Assembly (NCBI GenBank): GCA_910589555.1
Contig: CAJUTE010000010.1
Coordinates: forward strand, 9,778 to 73,777
Source: an uncultured Muribaculum sp.
GTDB lineage: Bacteria; Bacteroidota; Bacteroidia; Bacteroidales; Muribaculaceae
Reading direction: 5' to 3'
Length of the DNA stretch: 64,000 nt
Position numbers and translations under genes: made by a program. Positions 8,699-18,036 of the stretch are shown in pieces. The notes under the pieces were generated by a model, which made no database searches, had not been told where the DNA came from, and saw nothing but the letters and a program-made list of their open reading frames with translations. Positions within the stretch are counted from its first letter, which is position 1. Each line of letters starts with the position of its first letter.

Positions 8699-9760
8699 AT
8701 GTTTATGAAAAAGGCTTTATTAATGATTGCCATCATGCTGGGTAGCGTGACAGCTTTCGCACAGATTAACAAGAACGAGGTGAAAAAGCTTCAGGAATTT
8801 TTAGCTCAACCAGCCGAAAAGGGAGGCACAAATGCATCACAGCTTAAAATCACAGACCTCAAGTCGCCGGCAACATGGGAAGGTGTCACAACCTCCGGAG
8901 GCCATGTAACAGCGATCGAATGGAAGGATAAGCATCTTGCAGGCTCACTCGATCTTTCAGGATTTACCGCTCTTACAAAAGTAGACGTTTCACGTAACGC
9001 TCTTACTTCACTCTCAGTAGACGGCGATGCAGCACTTACCGAACTCAACGCATCACGTAATAAACTTTCAACCCTCGATATCGACGGAACTTCAGCGCTT
9101 ACCAAGTTGACCATCTACCGTAACCGCCTGACCGAAATCAATATCGCCGGTTCACCGCTCATCCAGAACATCAATTGCTCCAACAACCTCTTCGTGGAAC
9201 TTAGCGTAGCTAATGCCACCACATTGAAGACCCTCAACTGCCAGGGCTGTCATCTTGAAGCATTGAATGTGCAGGGTTGCTCAAGCTTGAAGAACCTGTA
9301 TTGCGGTTACAACAAGCTCACCAGCATCAACCTCTTCGGAGTTGAGAGCCTTCAGAACCTCAATGTTGACGACAACGAGATCCAGAACATGATCGTATCA
9401 GGACTGCCTTCTCTTGCCACTTTCATCTGCAGCGACAACCGTATGGCAACTCTCGCCCTCCGCGACTGTAACGCTCTTCTTGACATCGTATGCTCTTACA
9501 ATGACTTGACCAGCTTCACTGTAGACAATTGTCCTAACATCCAGTTCGTAGACTGCTCTTACAATGACTTGACCCAATTGACATTGAGCAACCAGACTTT
9601 CCTACAGAGACTTATCTGTAACAACAACCAGCTGACCATGCTTGACGTGTCATTTGACCAGTCACTTACCTACATCAACTGCCGTTACAACTACATCAAC
9701 GACTTCCGCACCATCGCTTGCGAGAACTTGAGAATGGTTGCCTGCCAGTGGAACTACTAA
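8699..9760 (+). CDS. Secreted leucine-rich-repeat protein
   Basis: A 353-residue exported protein. The signal peptide is MKKALLMIAIMLGSVTAFAQ, and the start is probably the second ATG at 8705. From about residue 80 to the end it is built of roughly a dozen repeats of about 21 residues with the pattern NxLTxLxVxxCxxLxxLxC, an LRR solenoid with asparagine and cysteine ladders like internalin-type LRRs of Bacteroidetes. There is no C-terminal sorting domain or lipobox, so it is probably periplasmic or released. It stands alone with its own strong terminator. LRR proteins bind proteins or glycans, but no ligand can be read from the sequence. Confidence 0.9.
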   Translation: MFMKKALLMIAIMLGSVTAFAQINKNEVKKLQEFLAQPAEKGGTNASQLKITDLKSPATWEGVTTSGGHVTAIEWKDKHLAGSLDLSGFTALTKVDVSRNALTSLSVDGDAALTELNASRNKLSTLDIDGTSALTKLTIYRNRLTEINIAGSPLIQNINCSNNLFVELSVANATTLKTLNCQGCHLEALNVQGCSSLKNLYCGYNKLTSINLFGVESLQNLNVDDNEIQNMIVSGLPSLATFICSDNRMATLALRDCNALLDIVCSYNDLTSFTVDNCPNIQFVDCSYNDLTQLTLSNQTFLQRLICNNNQLTMLDVSFDQSLTYINCRYNYINDFRTIACENLRMVACQWNY

Positions 9761-9801
9761 ATACCCGATGTTAAGTAAACTCTGAGACAAACATATAACT
9801 A

Positions 9802-9836
9802 AGACTCATGGGCGCCGATATGGCGCCCATGAGTCT
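9802..9836 (+). terminator. Terminator hairpin of the LRR gene
   Basis: A perfect 15-base-pair stem (AGACTCATGGGCGCC with its complement) around the loop GATAT, 41 bases after the stop codon. The following T run is short (TTTC). A second, looser hairpin GCAGCCG/CGGCTGC lies at 9845-9881. Confidence 0.75.
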
Positions 9837-9942
9837 TTCAGGTTGCAGCCGTTAGCTTCCCAAGAGGGGGTTATCGGCTGCATTATGTCGCAGAAATTCA
9901 TTATTTGGTCGCAAAATCATTCCAAAGACAGGAAATATTCCA

Positions 9943-9950
9943 TAATTTTG
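9943..9950 (+). promoter_or_regulatory. Promoter -7 word for the sensor kinase operon
   Basis: TAATTTTG, matching TAnnTTTG, 44 bases before the chosen ATG at 9995. No clear -33 TTTG at the usual distance. Confidence 0.5.
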
Positions 9951-9994
9951 TGCCGTGAAAAAGATAGAGCGATTATAAAGTGATTTTTCCAAAA

Positions 9995-11704
9995 ATGAAA
10001 AAAGCGATAAAATATCTGTCATTGACATTGATATTCGCTTACCTCTCATCGGGTGTAGTGATCTCGGCATTTCAGGACACTTACGACAAAATCGGCGGCA
10101 ATATTTTCTGGCTGCTTGTGCCGGCAGTGGCATTTTTCATGCTTGCCGCTACGGTCAACGATGTGTGGTTAGCGCCGCGCCTGTTGATGAAAAAGCGGTA
10201 TGGATTATATTGCTGCGGAGTTTTCGCCACATCGTATGCCGTGGCGCTTGCGGGACTGGCGGGAGAATACGGCGCACGCATCTACTTTGGACTGCCGATG
10301 CGTATCACCAACTATTGCGATCCATGGATATTCATCGACTCTTTCAGCAACTGCATAATGTTGTCGCTGATCCTGCTGAGTCTTGGGATGTGGCAGCTGT
10401 ATGTCAAGCTCGGATTTGAGCTAAAGAGGGAGGCAAAGATGACCGACAGATTGAAAAATCACATAGCTGCAATCAACAGCCGCCTGAAGCCCACCCTCAT
10501 TCTTGACAAGATGACGGATATATTGGCGGCTCTCAAATCAACTCCCGAGGTTGCCTCGGTTAAGATACGAGAGCTGTGTGATTATCTTCGCATCCAACTT
10601 TATGAGCTACCAGCCCCGCCGCCAGTGCCGATCATCCGTGAGAGCGCGCTTGAGCATTCGCGTGTCACTTCCTTTCTTGTGGAACGTCGTTTCAGACTGA
10701 GCCGCAACATCATATTTCTGCTGGTTTTAGTCATCATTTCATTCGGGACTTTCTTTTCCACCCCCGACCAACCGGATTTTACAATTGAACGTATCGTCTC
10801 GGTGGTGTTTATGTTTCTCCTCCTGGCATTTCTTGCATACATCAACATATTATGGCTCTATCCGCGCTTCAAGTCCAACGGCAGCGTGAGGAGTTACGCA
10901 TGGTCAGTGTGTATCTTCATCACGGCTATTACTTTTCCCTTGATAATGGCGCAGATTATAACCTATGAACCAAATGTTTATGACAAAAACCTGCCGTTGG
11001 TCATCGAAATAATTTCGGCACTCGGATCCATTATCACACTCCTTCTCTACATAGGTGGCATCAGCGCAATATTATTGTTGCAGGACTGGGTGAGAACCCA
11101 ACAGCGCGTGGTATTGCTTCAAGCCGAAACGGCACGTCAGGAATATGCATATCTCCGGAAGCAGATCAATCCGCACTTCCTGTTCAATGTGCTCAACAAC
11201 ATAGGAATTATCGCTTATGATGACGCTGATCTATCGGTGTCGCTGATGAATAGTCTTAAAATGCTGTTGACCTACCAGTTCAACAACATAAGCCGCGACT
11301 ACACCACCGTAGCCGACGAAGCCAAATTTCTGGAAAGCTACCTCGTCCTAGAGAAATCACGCCGAGAGAACTTTGACTATACCATAGAGATGAACGGAGA
11401 GTGCGGATGCGCCATGATGCCTACCCTGCTGCTCATCCCATTTATTGAGAATGCGGTCAAATATTCACTTCCGTCATGCAGCGCGCCGACCGTCGATGTG
11501 CGTTTCAACATCCATGCCTCCCGGCTCTCCTTCAAATGCAGCAATGATTTCCACCCTGAAGATGTGGAGAATATGAAAAACGGAGGAATCGGCATCAGCA
11601 ATACACGCCGCCGGCTTGACCTGCTTTATGATGGAGATTACTCCCTGACATGCCGGAACAGCGGCAAAACATATTGTGTAGAATTAGAAATTCTGTTGAA
11701 ATGA
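9995..11704 (+). CDS. LytS/YehU-type sensor histidine kinase with duplicated, degenerate first half
   Basis: A 569-residue membrane kinase that should phosphorylate the LytTR regulator encoded next. Residues 1-145 form a membrane block, followed at about 150-205 by a stretch aligning with the dimerisation domain of this family but lacking its histidine (AINSRLKPTLILDKMTD in place of QINPHFLFNVLNN; then IRELCDYLRIQLYE as in LRYQLYE). A second membrane block follows (about 235-365) and then an intact phospho-acceptor domain with QINPHFLFN at 390-398 and an ATPase domain (LIPFIENAVKYS, GGIGISNTRRRL). NDVWLAPRLL and NILWLYPRF mark equivalent points of the two halves, so the gene looks like an internal duplication with one dead copy. 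The frame can be read from a GTG at 9980, but ATG 9995 is preferred. The stop overlaps the next start (ATGA). Confidence 0.9.
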   Translation: MKKAIKYLSLTLIFAYLSSGVVISAFQDTYDKIGGNIFWLLVPAVAFFMLAATVNDVWLAPRLLMKKRYGLYCCGVFATSYAVALAGLAGEYGARIYFGLPMRITNYCDPWIFIDSFSNCIMLSLILLSLGMWQLYVKLGFELKREAKMTDRLKNHIAAINSRLKPTLILDKMTDILAALKSTPEVASVKIRELCDYLRIQLYELPAPPPVPIIRESALEHSRVTSFLVERRFRLSRNIIFLLVLVIISFGTFFSTPDQPDFTIERIVSVVFMFLLLAFLAYINILWLYPRFKSNGSVRSYAWSVCIFITAITFPLIMAQIITYEPNVYDKNLPLVIEIISALGSIITLLLYIGGISAILLLQDWVRTQQRVVLLQAETARQEYAYLRKQINPHFLFNVLNNIGIIAYDDADLSVSLMNSLKMLLTYQFNNISRDYTTVADEAKFLESYLVLEKSRRENFDYTIEMNGECGCAMMPTLLLIPFIENAVKYSLPSCSAPTVDVRFNIHASRLSFKCSNDFHPEDVENMKNGGIGISNTRRRLDLLYDGDYSLTCRNSGKTYCVELEILLK

Positions 11705-12411
11705 AGTGCATAATAATAGATGATGAACCGATCGCCCGCAAAGGGATGAAAAGACTTGTCGAAACCCGTCGAGAACTGGAATTGGCGGCTATGTTTGACA
11801 ATGCCGCAGAGGCTAAAGAATGGCTTGCCGCAAACAGCACCGACCTCATATTCCTGGATATTGAGATGCCAGGGCTTAACGGCATCGATTTCGCCCGCAA
11901 TATCCCGGTTAAATGCATGATAGTATTCACCACGGCATACTCGGATTATGCCCTTGAAGGATTTGAAGTGGAAGCGCTTGACTATCTTGTGAAGCCTATA
12001 GACCCTGAGCGATTCAACAATGCGGTTGACCGGGCATTGGCATACAAGAGACTTATTGACGAAGCCGAGTCAAATGACGCAAAGCCGTCGGATACGGAAT
12101 TCATGACAGTCAAGGCAGATAGAAAATATGTGCGCGTCAGGATGGACGACATACTCTATGTGGAAGGGCTGAAGGACTATGTCATAATCCATCTTCCAAG
12201 CAGGAATATAGTGACCCGCATGACCATCAAGGTAATGGAAGAGACTCTGCCACGTCCGCGTTTTCTGAGGGTCAACAAGTCATATATAGTGAATAGCGAC
12301 AAAATAGATGCATTTGACAACAACGATGTTACCATAGGCGCAACCGATATTTCAATCGGGATGTCATATCGTGATTCTGTAATCAACGCACTGCTGAATC
12401 ATATAAGGTAA
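11701..12411 (+). CDS. LytTR-family response regulator
   Basis: A 236-residue regulator: receiver domain at 1-120 with acidic pocket IIDDEP and phospho-acceptor aspartate in LIFLDIEMPG, the switch threonine in FTTAYSDYAL, the lysine in LVKPIDPERF, then a LytTR DNA-binding domain (about 135-236; ILYVEGLKDYVII, FLRVNKSYIVN). The start is the ATG overlapping the kinase stop, giving tight coupling. The TonB receptor gene begins 6 bases downstream, so this pair may control its own operon, which is inference from layout. Confidence 0.93.
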   Translation: MKCIIIDDEPIARKGMKRLVETRRELELAAMFDNAAEAKEWLAANSTDLIFLDIEMPGLNGIDFARNIPVKCMIVFTTAYSDYALEGFEVEALDYLVKPIDPERFNNAVDRALAYKRLIDEAESNDAKPSDTEFMTVKADRKYVRVRMDDILYVEGLKDYVIIHLPSRNIVTRMTIKVMEETLPRPRFLRVNKSYIVNSDKIDAFDNNDVTIGATDISIGMSYRDSVINALLNHIR

Positions 12412-12417
12412 AATAGA

Positions 12418-14508
12418 ATGTTTTTCAGGTTTTTATTTATGGGAAGCGCATTAGTCGCCGGATGGACTGAGGCATTTCCACAATCAACACAGATGACCGC
12501 CGACAAGGATTCGGTGGAGACTCAGATACTTGATGAGGTCGTGTTTACGGGCAACTCGGCGACTCGGCGCATGGGAAATGTGCAATTAGGCGCCGAGTCG
12601 CTTGAAATGCGATCGCTTGAGAAAGCTCCGGTGCTCTTTGGCGAGGTTGACATCATCAAATCGATCACCCTCCTCCCGGGCGTGCGCCAAGAGAGCGAAG
12701 GATCGGGCGGCTACATGGTGCGAGGGGGCACAGCCTCTCAAAATCTTGTGCAGCTTGACGGAGCCACGTTCTACAATCCATCACACGTGATGGGAATTTT
12801 CTCAACATTCAATGAGGATGCCCTCGCAGGCGCCACACTTTACAAAGGATTGATGCCCTCATGCTACGGAGGAGCGACTTCATCGGTGCTCGACATACAA
12901 CTGGCGCCGGGCAACATGGAACAATGGCACGCTTCCGGAACAATAGGCGTGCTTGCCGCCAAGCTCAATGCCAGCGGTCCGATCGTCAAGGAAAAGCTCT
13001 CGCTTGCCGTGAGCGCGCGGCGGTCATACGTCGATCTGTTTTTGAAAATGGTTCCTCAATACAGGAGCACGGTTATGCACTTTTATGACATCAACGCCAA
13101 GCTCCGTTACCATCCGCGACAAGAGGATTATATCGATGTCTCATGCTCAATCTCCCATGACAATATGGGCATTTCCGACATCATGTGGATGGACTGGGGA
13201 AATATCGCCGGATCGCTGAAATGGACTTCTTACCGCGGCGACAGGTGGAAATTCATGACCACCGGCTCATGGACAAGCTACTCGGGCGACATGTGGATGG
13301 ATATCATGGGCGACCATCAACGCATGAACGAGTATATACACACCGCAGCTCTCAACGAACGCGCCATCTATGGCATTGCCGACAGTCATGAGTTGGAGGC
13401 AGGGTTCCGCACGGAATTGTTTCGTGTGAAATCGGGAGAATGGGTCGTGAACTCCACCCGAGAGAAGGATATACGTTCGGGCTGGGGAAACGACTTGTGG
13501 CTTAACTACACCGGAGACTTCTCGGAACGGTTTTCGCTGCAAACCGGAATAAGACTGAACCTGTTTTCAGCTCTCAAAGGGCATAGCTTCACCCAATCAG
13601 AGGATTACTACAACCCCGGTCTTCAGCAGGGCAAAAACGGCATCGACAAGACCTACGTGAACTTCGAGCCTCGCCTCAGCATGAAACTTGAGGTTGCGGA
13701 ACATCATAATCTAAAAGCAGGAGTGACGGCATCGTCACAAAACCTCCACGCCATACGCACATCGTCAAACAGTTTTCCATTTGACCGATTTGCCATCACA
13801 TCACGCCGAGTGAAACCTGAAACATCATGGCAATATTCCATTGGCTATGCAGGAATGAACGGCACCGGAATGTGGGAATGGTCGGCTGAAGGATACTACA
13901 AAAGCATGGAGAATGTATATGATTACCGGTCGGGGGTTACGATTTTCACCGATATCAACCTTGAAAACCTCATACTCGGAGGCAAGGGGCGATCCTACGG
14001 CATGGAACTGATGGTGCGGAAAAATTCCGGACGGCTTACGGGATGGTTGTCATACACGCTTTCGAAAACCCAAACCAAGATTGACGGCATCAACGACAAC
14101 CGATGGTATGACGCCTCGAATGACCGCCGCCATGATCTGAACGCAGTGGCAATGTTTGACCTCACTGACCGGTGGAGCCTGTCGGCATCGTTCCTGTATG
14201 CATCGGGGCAGGCGCTTTCAGTGCCTGACGCCAAATACCAACTTTCAGGAGCGACAATCTATTACTATGCCCGGCGTAACAGCTACCGTACCCCGTCGAC
14301 ACACAGGCTTGATATTTCGGCAAATTACCGTCACTCGGGCAAACGATTCACCTATGAGTGGAATATAGGCATTTACAACCTCTATAACCACTACAACCCT
14401 TACATGATTTATTTTGAAAATTGTCCTGACAATGAGTCAGGCACACGTGCGGTGCAGTATTCCATGTATGGCATTGTACCTTCGGTTTCTTACACTCTAA
14501 AATTCTAA
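12418..14508 (+). CDS. TonB-dependent outer-membrane receptor
   Basis: A 696-residue beta-barrel receptor importing an unknown ligand through the outer membrane with TonB energy. After a signal peptide (about 1-22) comes directly a plug domain: LDEVVFTGN near 38-46, GEVDIIKSITLLPGV, then YMVRGGTASQNLVQLDGA. It lacks the N-terminal carboxypeptidase-regulatory-like domain of SusC proteins. The barrel ends in an aromatic/hydrophobic strand (PSVSYTLKF). It is followed after 1 base by a DUF4249 lipoprotein, the usual partner of this receptor class in Bacteroidetes. Such pairs have been linked to uptake of peptides or metal complexes in some species; the substrate here is not readable. Confidence 0.93.
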   Translation: MFFRFLFMGSALVAGWTEAFPQSTQMTADKDSVETQILDEVVFTGNSATRRMGNVQLGAESLEMRSLEKAPVLFGEVDIIKSITLLPGVRQESEGSGGYMVRGGTASQNLVQLDGATFYNPSHVMGIFSTFNEDALAGATLYKGLMPSCYGGATSSVLDIQLAPGNMEQWHASGTIGVLAAKLNASGPIVKEKLSLAVSARRSYVDLFLKMVPQYRSTVMHFYDINAKLRYHPRQEDYIDVSCSISHDNMGISDIMWMDWGNIAGSLKWTSYRGDRWKFMTTGSWTSYSGDMWMDIMGDHQRMNEYIHTAALNERAIYGIADSHELEAGFRTELFRVKSGEWVVNSTREKDIRSGWGNDLWLNYTGDFSERFSLQTGIRLNLFSALKGHSFTQSEDYYNPGLQQGKNGIDKTYVNFEPRLSMKLEVAEHHNLKAGVTASSQNLHAIRTSSNSFPFDRFAITSRRVKPETSWQYSIGYAGMNGTGMWEWSAEGYYKSMENVYDYRSGVTIFTDINLENLILGGKGRSYGMELMVRKNSGRLTGWLSYTLSKTQTKIDGINDNRWYDASNDRRHDLNAVAMFDLTDRWSLSASFLYASGQALSVPDAKYQLSGATIYYYARRNSYRTPSTHRLDISANYRHSGKRFTYEWNIGIYNLYNHYNPYMIYFENCPDNESGTRAVQYSMYGIVPSVSYTLKF

Positions 14509-14509
14509 C

Positions 14510-15310
14510 ATGAGATTAATCAGATATATAATTCCGGCGATTGCCGCCGCTGCCTTTGCTTCTTGCGAAAAGGAGATTGACTTCAAGTATCACGATATTC
14601 CGGAGCAACAGGTGATAGAATGCCTGCTCACCCAGAATGGAGTTTCGGCAAAACTGACCAAGACGGTCGCGACCGATGAACCGTTTCCCAAAGAAACGGT
14701 AACTGACGCAAGTGTGATCATCAACGATGTCACCGCCGCCCGGAGCTTCACACTCACATCGGACAGTTCGGGAGTTTTCACTTGCCAAGATCTTCGCGGT
14801 GAGCCGGGACATGAATACGAGCTCATGGTGACAATGGGTGCTCAGAGCTATGCGTCGTCATGCCGCATGCTTGAGCCATCGAAAATATTATCGGCTGAAT
14901 TCAGCTGGATAAATATGCCTTACGATGATGTGGCTGTGCTGAAAGTGCAGTTCACCGAGGATAAGGACCCATACACCAACTATTGGATGAGAGTGTTCAG
15001 AAACGGAGAGATCTACGACTGGCAGGCGGTAAGCTCACATAATGCCGTCGACGGAGTTGTGAGAGGCATGATGATGACTTCGCGCAAGGATGCGGATGAA
15101 GAGGATGACGACACTGTGCTCCGCGACGGCGATGTAATCGACATTGAGGTGCTTCCTGTATCTCGCGATATCGCCGACTATCTTAACTCGCTTAACAATG
15201 GCGACTATAACGGCAATCTGCTCTTCACCGGCTCCTATTGCCTCGGATATTTCCTCGCCGCTCCCGTGGCAGAGACTCAAATCATTTATCATCCCGACCA
15301 AATACATTAA
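14510..15310 (+). CDS. DUF4249 lipoprotein, partner of the TonB receptor
   Basis: A 266-residue lipoprotein with lipobox cysteine at residue 19 (AAFASCEKE) followed by acidic and lysine residues as in surface-exposed Bacteroidetes lipoproteins. The N-terminal half (QQVIECLLT..VSAKLTKT..TVTDASVIINDV) matches the DUF4249 pattern, an immunoglobulin-like start followed by an unknown fold. It begins 1 base after the receptor stop and probably forms the outer lid or ligand-binding partner. It is somewhat shorter than many family members. Confidence 0.85.
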   Translation: MRLIRYIIPAIAAAAFASCEKEIDFKYHDIPEQQVIECLLTQNGVSAKLTKTVATDEPFPKETVTDASVIINDVTAARSFTLTSDSSGVFTCQDLRGEPGHEYELMVTMGAQSYASSCRMLEPSKILSAEFSWINMPYDDVAVLKVQFTEDKDPYTNYWMRVFRNGEIYDWQAVSSHNAVDGVVRGMMMTSRKDADEEDDDTVLRDGDVIDIEVLPVSRDIADYLNSLNNGDYNGNLLFTGSYCLGYFLAAPVAETQIIYHPDQIH

Positions 15311-15333
15311 ACACCCTATAAAGTTATTTAAAT

Positions 15334-16140
15334 ATGAAACAATTCTTTACTAAAACCGGGTGGCTTATAGCCATAATCCTCGTAGTGTCAGCCCTGTCCA
15401 TGCTGTTCACAGGAATTATTCAAATGTGCATGAAATCGATAGGCAGCATGAACGGAGCTGAAATACCTGAAGATATATTGCTGGGCGCAAGCGGCAGTAT
15501 CGGTGTAGCGTTGGCGGCAATAACATTATGGCTTGCAATGCGGAGATCCGCAAAGTGGGGCTTCTACCACTGCGAACGCCCGGCAGGAATGGCATGGAGA
15601 GCAGTTTTCATACTGTTCATTTTTGCCACGTGCCGTGTGGTGTTACCCGCCATCTGGGCATATATCCCTTTCACCACAGGCGATAGCGGCACGTTGTCGA
15701 CTGAACCGCTATGGGTCAAAATCGCTCTCGGAGTTGTTTTAGCTCCCGTTTTTGAGGAGCTATTGTTCCGAAAAGATATTTTATCGCTGTTATTGCACAA
15801 GTTCACTTGGCAATGGTCGGTGGGATTATCGGCATTCCTTTTCGCTATAATTCACGGCTACAATGCGGAAGGCTTTGTATCATGCCTTTTTGCGGGAGCA
15901 TTGTTTGCCATACTGATGCTTCGCACCGGCAGCCTTATGACGTGCATCGCCGCTCATGGACTTTGCAATCTTGAAGCTTTGGTATATAATATGCTGGAGG
16001 ATAGCGGATGCGGGATTATTGTAATGGTTGACGGACATTCCGTTTATAATGTAGCGATAAACGTAATCGGGCTCATCGTAATGGTTGCCTGCGCCATTTA
16101 TCTATGGAGAAATGATTGCGGCGTTGCCTCTTGTCATTGA
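15334..16140 (+). CDS. CPBP-family intramembrane metalloprotease
   Basis: A 268-residue multi-pass membrane protein with the CPBP (Abi/Rce1-like) motifs: FEELLFRK (EExxxR) near 147-154, LFAIIHGYN (FxxxH) near 169-177 and AAHGLCN near 208-214. These supply the glutamates and histidines that bind the catalytic metal. Family members process prenylated proteins, or in bacteria peptides and sensor proteins, and some give bacteriocin immunity. It lies 23 bases after the DUF4249 gene and appears to be the last gene of the sensor kinase operon, suggesting a link with peptide handling (inference). Confidence 0.88.
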   Translation: MKQFFTKTGWLIAIILVVSALSMLFTGIIQMCMKSIGSMNGAEIPEDILLGASGSIGVALAAITLWLAMRRSAKWGFYHCERPAGMAWRAVFILFIFATCRVVLPAIWAYIPFTTGDSGTLSTEPLWVKIALGVVLAPVFEELLFRKDILSLLLHKFTWQWSVGLSAFLFAIIHGYNAEGFVSCLFAGALFAILMLRTGSLMTCIAAHGLCNLEALVYNMLEDSGCGIIVMVDGHSVYNVAINVIGLIVMVACAIYLWRNDCGVASCH

Positions 16141-16187
16141 GTGTGTGATTTATTGCGGGTAATGGTTAGTATTTGGATGATTTTTTG

Positions 16188-16195
16188 TAATTTTG
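16188..16195 (+). promoter_or_regulatory. Promoter -7 word of lepA, very close to the start codon
   Basis: TAATTTTG ends 4 bases before the lepA ATG at 16200. With the usual start about 5-7 bases after this word, the transcript would begin at or near the A of the ATG and be leaderless. Confidence 0.55.
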
Positions 16196-16199
16196 CGGC

Positions 16200-17987
16200 A
16201 TGAAAAATATCCGTAACTTCTGTATAATCGCACATATTGACCATGGCAAGAGCACACTTGCCGACCGCTTGCTTGAGTTTACCGGCACAGTAGCCCCTAA
16301 AGATCTTCAGGCTCAGGTACTTGACGACATGGACCTGGAGAGGGAACGTGGCATTACAATCAAGAGCCACGCTATCCAGATGCTGTATAAACTCAACGGC
16401 GAAGAGTATACTCTTAATCTCATCGACACTCCGGGACACGTGGATTTCTCCTACGAGGTGTCAAGGTCTATAGCCGCCTGCGAGGGAGCGCTGCTCATCG
16501 TTGATGCCTCACAGGGCATTCAGGCTCAGACCATCAGCAACCTTTATATGGCTATCGACAATAATCTTGAGATTATCCCTGTGATAAACAAGGTTGACCT
16601 TGACAGCGCCAAACCTGACGAGGTTGAGGATCAGATAGTGGACCTGCTCGGCTGCAAGCCGGAAGAGATAATACGCGCCTCGGGAAAGACCGGCATAGGA
16701 GTGCCTGAAATACTTCAAGCTATCGTGGAGCGCGTGCCTGCTCCCAAGGGTGATCCCAAAGCTCCATTGCAGGCATTGATTTTCGACTCGGTGTTCAATC
16801 CGTTCCGCGGAATCATCGCTTATTATAAAATCATCAACGGCACCATCCGCAAGAATGATTTTGTGAAATTCGTAGCTACCGGCAAGGAGTATCATGCCGA
16901 TGAGATAGGCGTGCTTAAGCTCGATATGTCGCCTCGCGAAGAGCTTTCAGCCGGCAATGTGGGATATATCATCTCGGGTATAAAGACTTCAAAAGAGGTT
17001 AAAGTAGGCGACACCATCACCCATGTGGATAATCCGTGCAGCAGCTCCATCGAGGGTTTCCAGGAGGTGAAGCCGATGGTGTTTGCCGGAGTTTATCCCA
17101 TCGAGACTGAAGATTTTGAGAATCTGCGTTCATCACTTGAGAAACTCCAGCTAAATGACGCGTCGCTCACGTTCAGCCCTGAATCATCGATGGCATTGGG
17201 CTTCGGTTTCCGTTGCGGATTCCTCGGACTTCTCCACATGGAGATTATCCAGGAGCGTCTCGGCAGGGAGTTTGACATGGATGTGATCACGACAGTGCCC
17301 AACGTGTCCTACCGTGTGTATGACAAGAAAGGCAACATGACAGAGGTTCACAACCCGTCGGGACTTCCGGAGGCAACCCTCATCGATCATATCGAGGAGC
17401 CTTATATAAGGGCTTCGATCATCACCGCCGCCGATTTCATAGGTCCTATCATGACACTGTGCCTGAGCAAACGCGGTGAGCTTATCAAGCAGGAGTACAT
17501 CTCGGGCAACCGTATGGAAATGATATTCGATATGCCGCTCGGCGAGATTGTGATCGACTTCTATGACAAGCTGAAATCGATCTCCAAGGGTTATGCTTCA
17601 TTCGATTATCACATCCATGATTTCCGCGAATCGAAGCTCGTGAAACTCGATATACTGCTTAACGGCGAGAGCGTGGACGCGCTGAGTACGCTGACCCATG
17701 TGGACAATGCCGTGACATTCGGTCGACGGATGTGTGAGAAGCTTAAGGAGTTGATTCCACGCCAACAGTTTGACATCGCCATCCAAGCGGCGATAGGCGC
17801 CAAAATCATAGCGCGCGAAACAATCAAGGCAGTGCGCAAGGATGTGACCGCAAAGTGTTACGGAGGTGACATATCCCGAAAGCGCAAGCTTCTTGAAAAG
17901 CAGAAGAAAGGAAAGAAACGCATGAAGCAGATCGGGTCGGTCGAAGTTCCACAAAAAGCTTTCCTTGCCGTTCTGAAACTTGATTAG
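16200..17987 (+). CDS. lepA: Elongation factor 4 (LepA)
   Basis: A 595-residue translational GTPase that binds ribosomes and back-translocates or remodels stalled complexes. Motifs: G1 [16 protein letters not shown] at 12-27, switch [10 protein letters not shown]3 [12 protein letters not shown]4 NKVDLDSA, and the LepA-specific C-terminal domain with [20 protein letters not shown] and [19 protein letters not shown]. Full family length. The start is fixed by sequence homology; a -7 promoter word lies only 4 bases upstream. Confidence 0.98.
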   Translation: MKNIRNFCIIAHIDHGKSTLADRLLEFTGTVAPKDLQAQVLDDMDLERERGITIKSHAIQMLYKLNGEEYTLNLIDTPGHVDFSYEVSRSIAACEGALLIVDASQGIQAQTISNLYMAIDNNLEIIPVINKVDLDSAKPDEVEDQIVDLLGCKPEEIIRASGKTGIGVPEILQAIVERVPAPKGDPKAPLQALIFDSVFNPFRGIIAYYKIINGTIRKNDFVKFVATGKEYHADEIGVLKLDMSPREELSAGNVGYIISGIKTSKEVKVGDTITHVDNPCSSSIEGFQEVKPMVFAGVYPIETEDFENLRSSLEKLQLNDASLTFSPESSMALGFGFRCGFLGLLHMEIIQERLGREFDMDVITTVPNVSYRVYDKKGNMTEVHNPSGLPEATLIDHIEEPYIRASIITAADFIGPIMTLCLSKRGELIKQEYISGNRMEMIFDMPLGEIVIDFYDKLKSISKGYASFDYHIHDFRESKLVKLDILLNGESVDALSTLTHVDNAVTFGRRMCEKLKELIPRQQFDIAIQAAIGAKIIARETIKAVRKDVTAKCYGGDISRKRKLLEKQKKGKKRMKQIGSVEVPQKAFLAVLKLD

Positions 17988-18036
17988 GATATTATTTGTT
18001 ATAGTAGGGTAAGAACTATTTATTTTTATCCTATCT

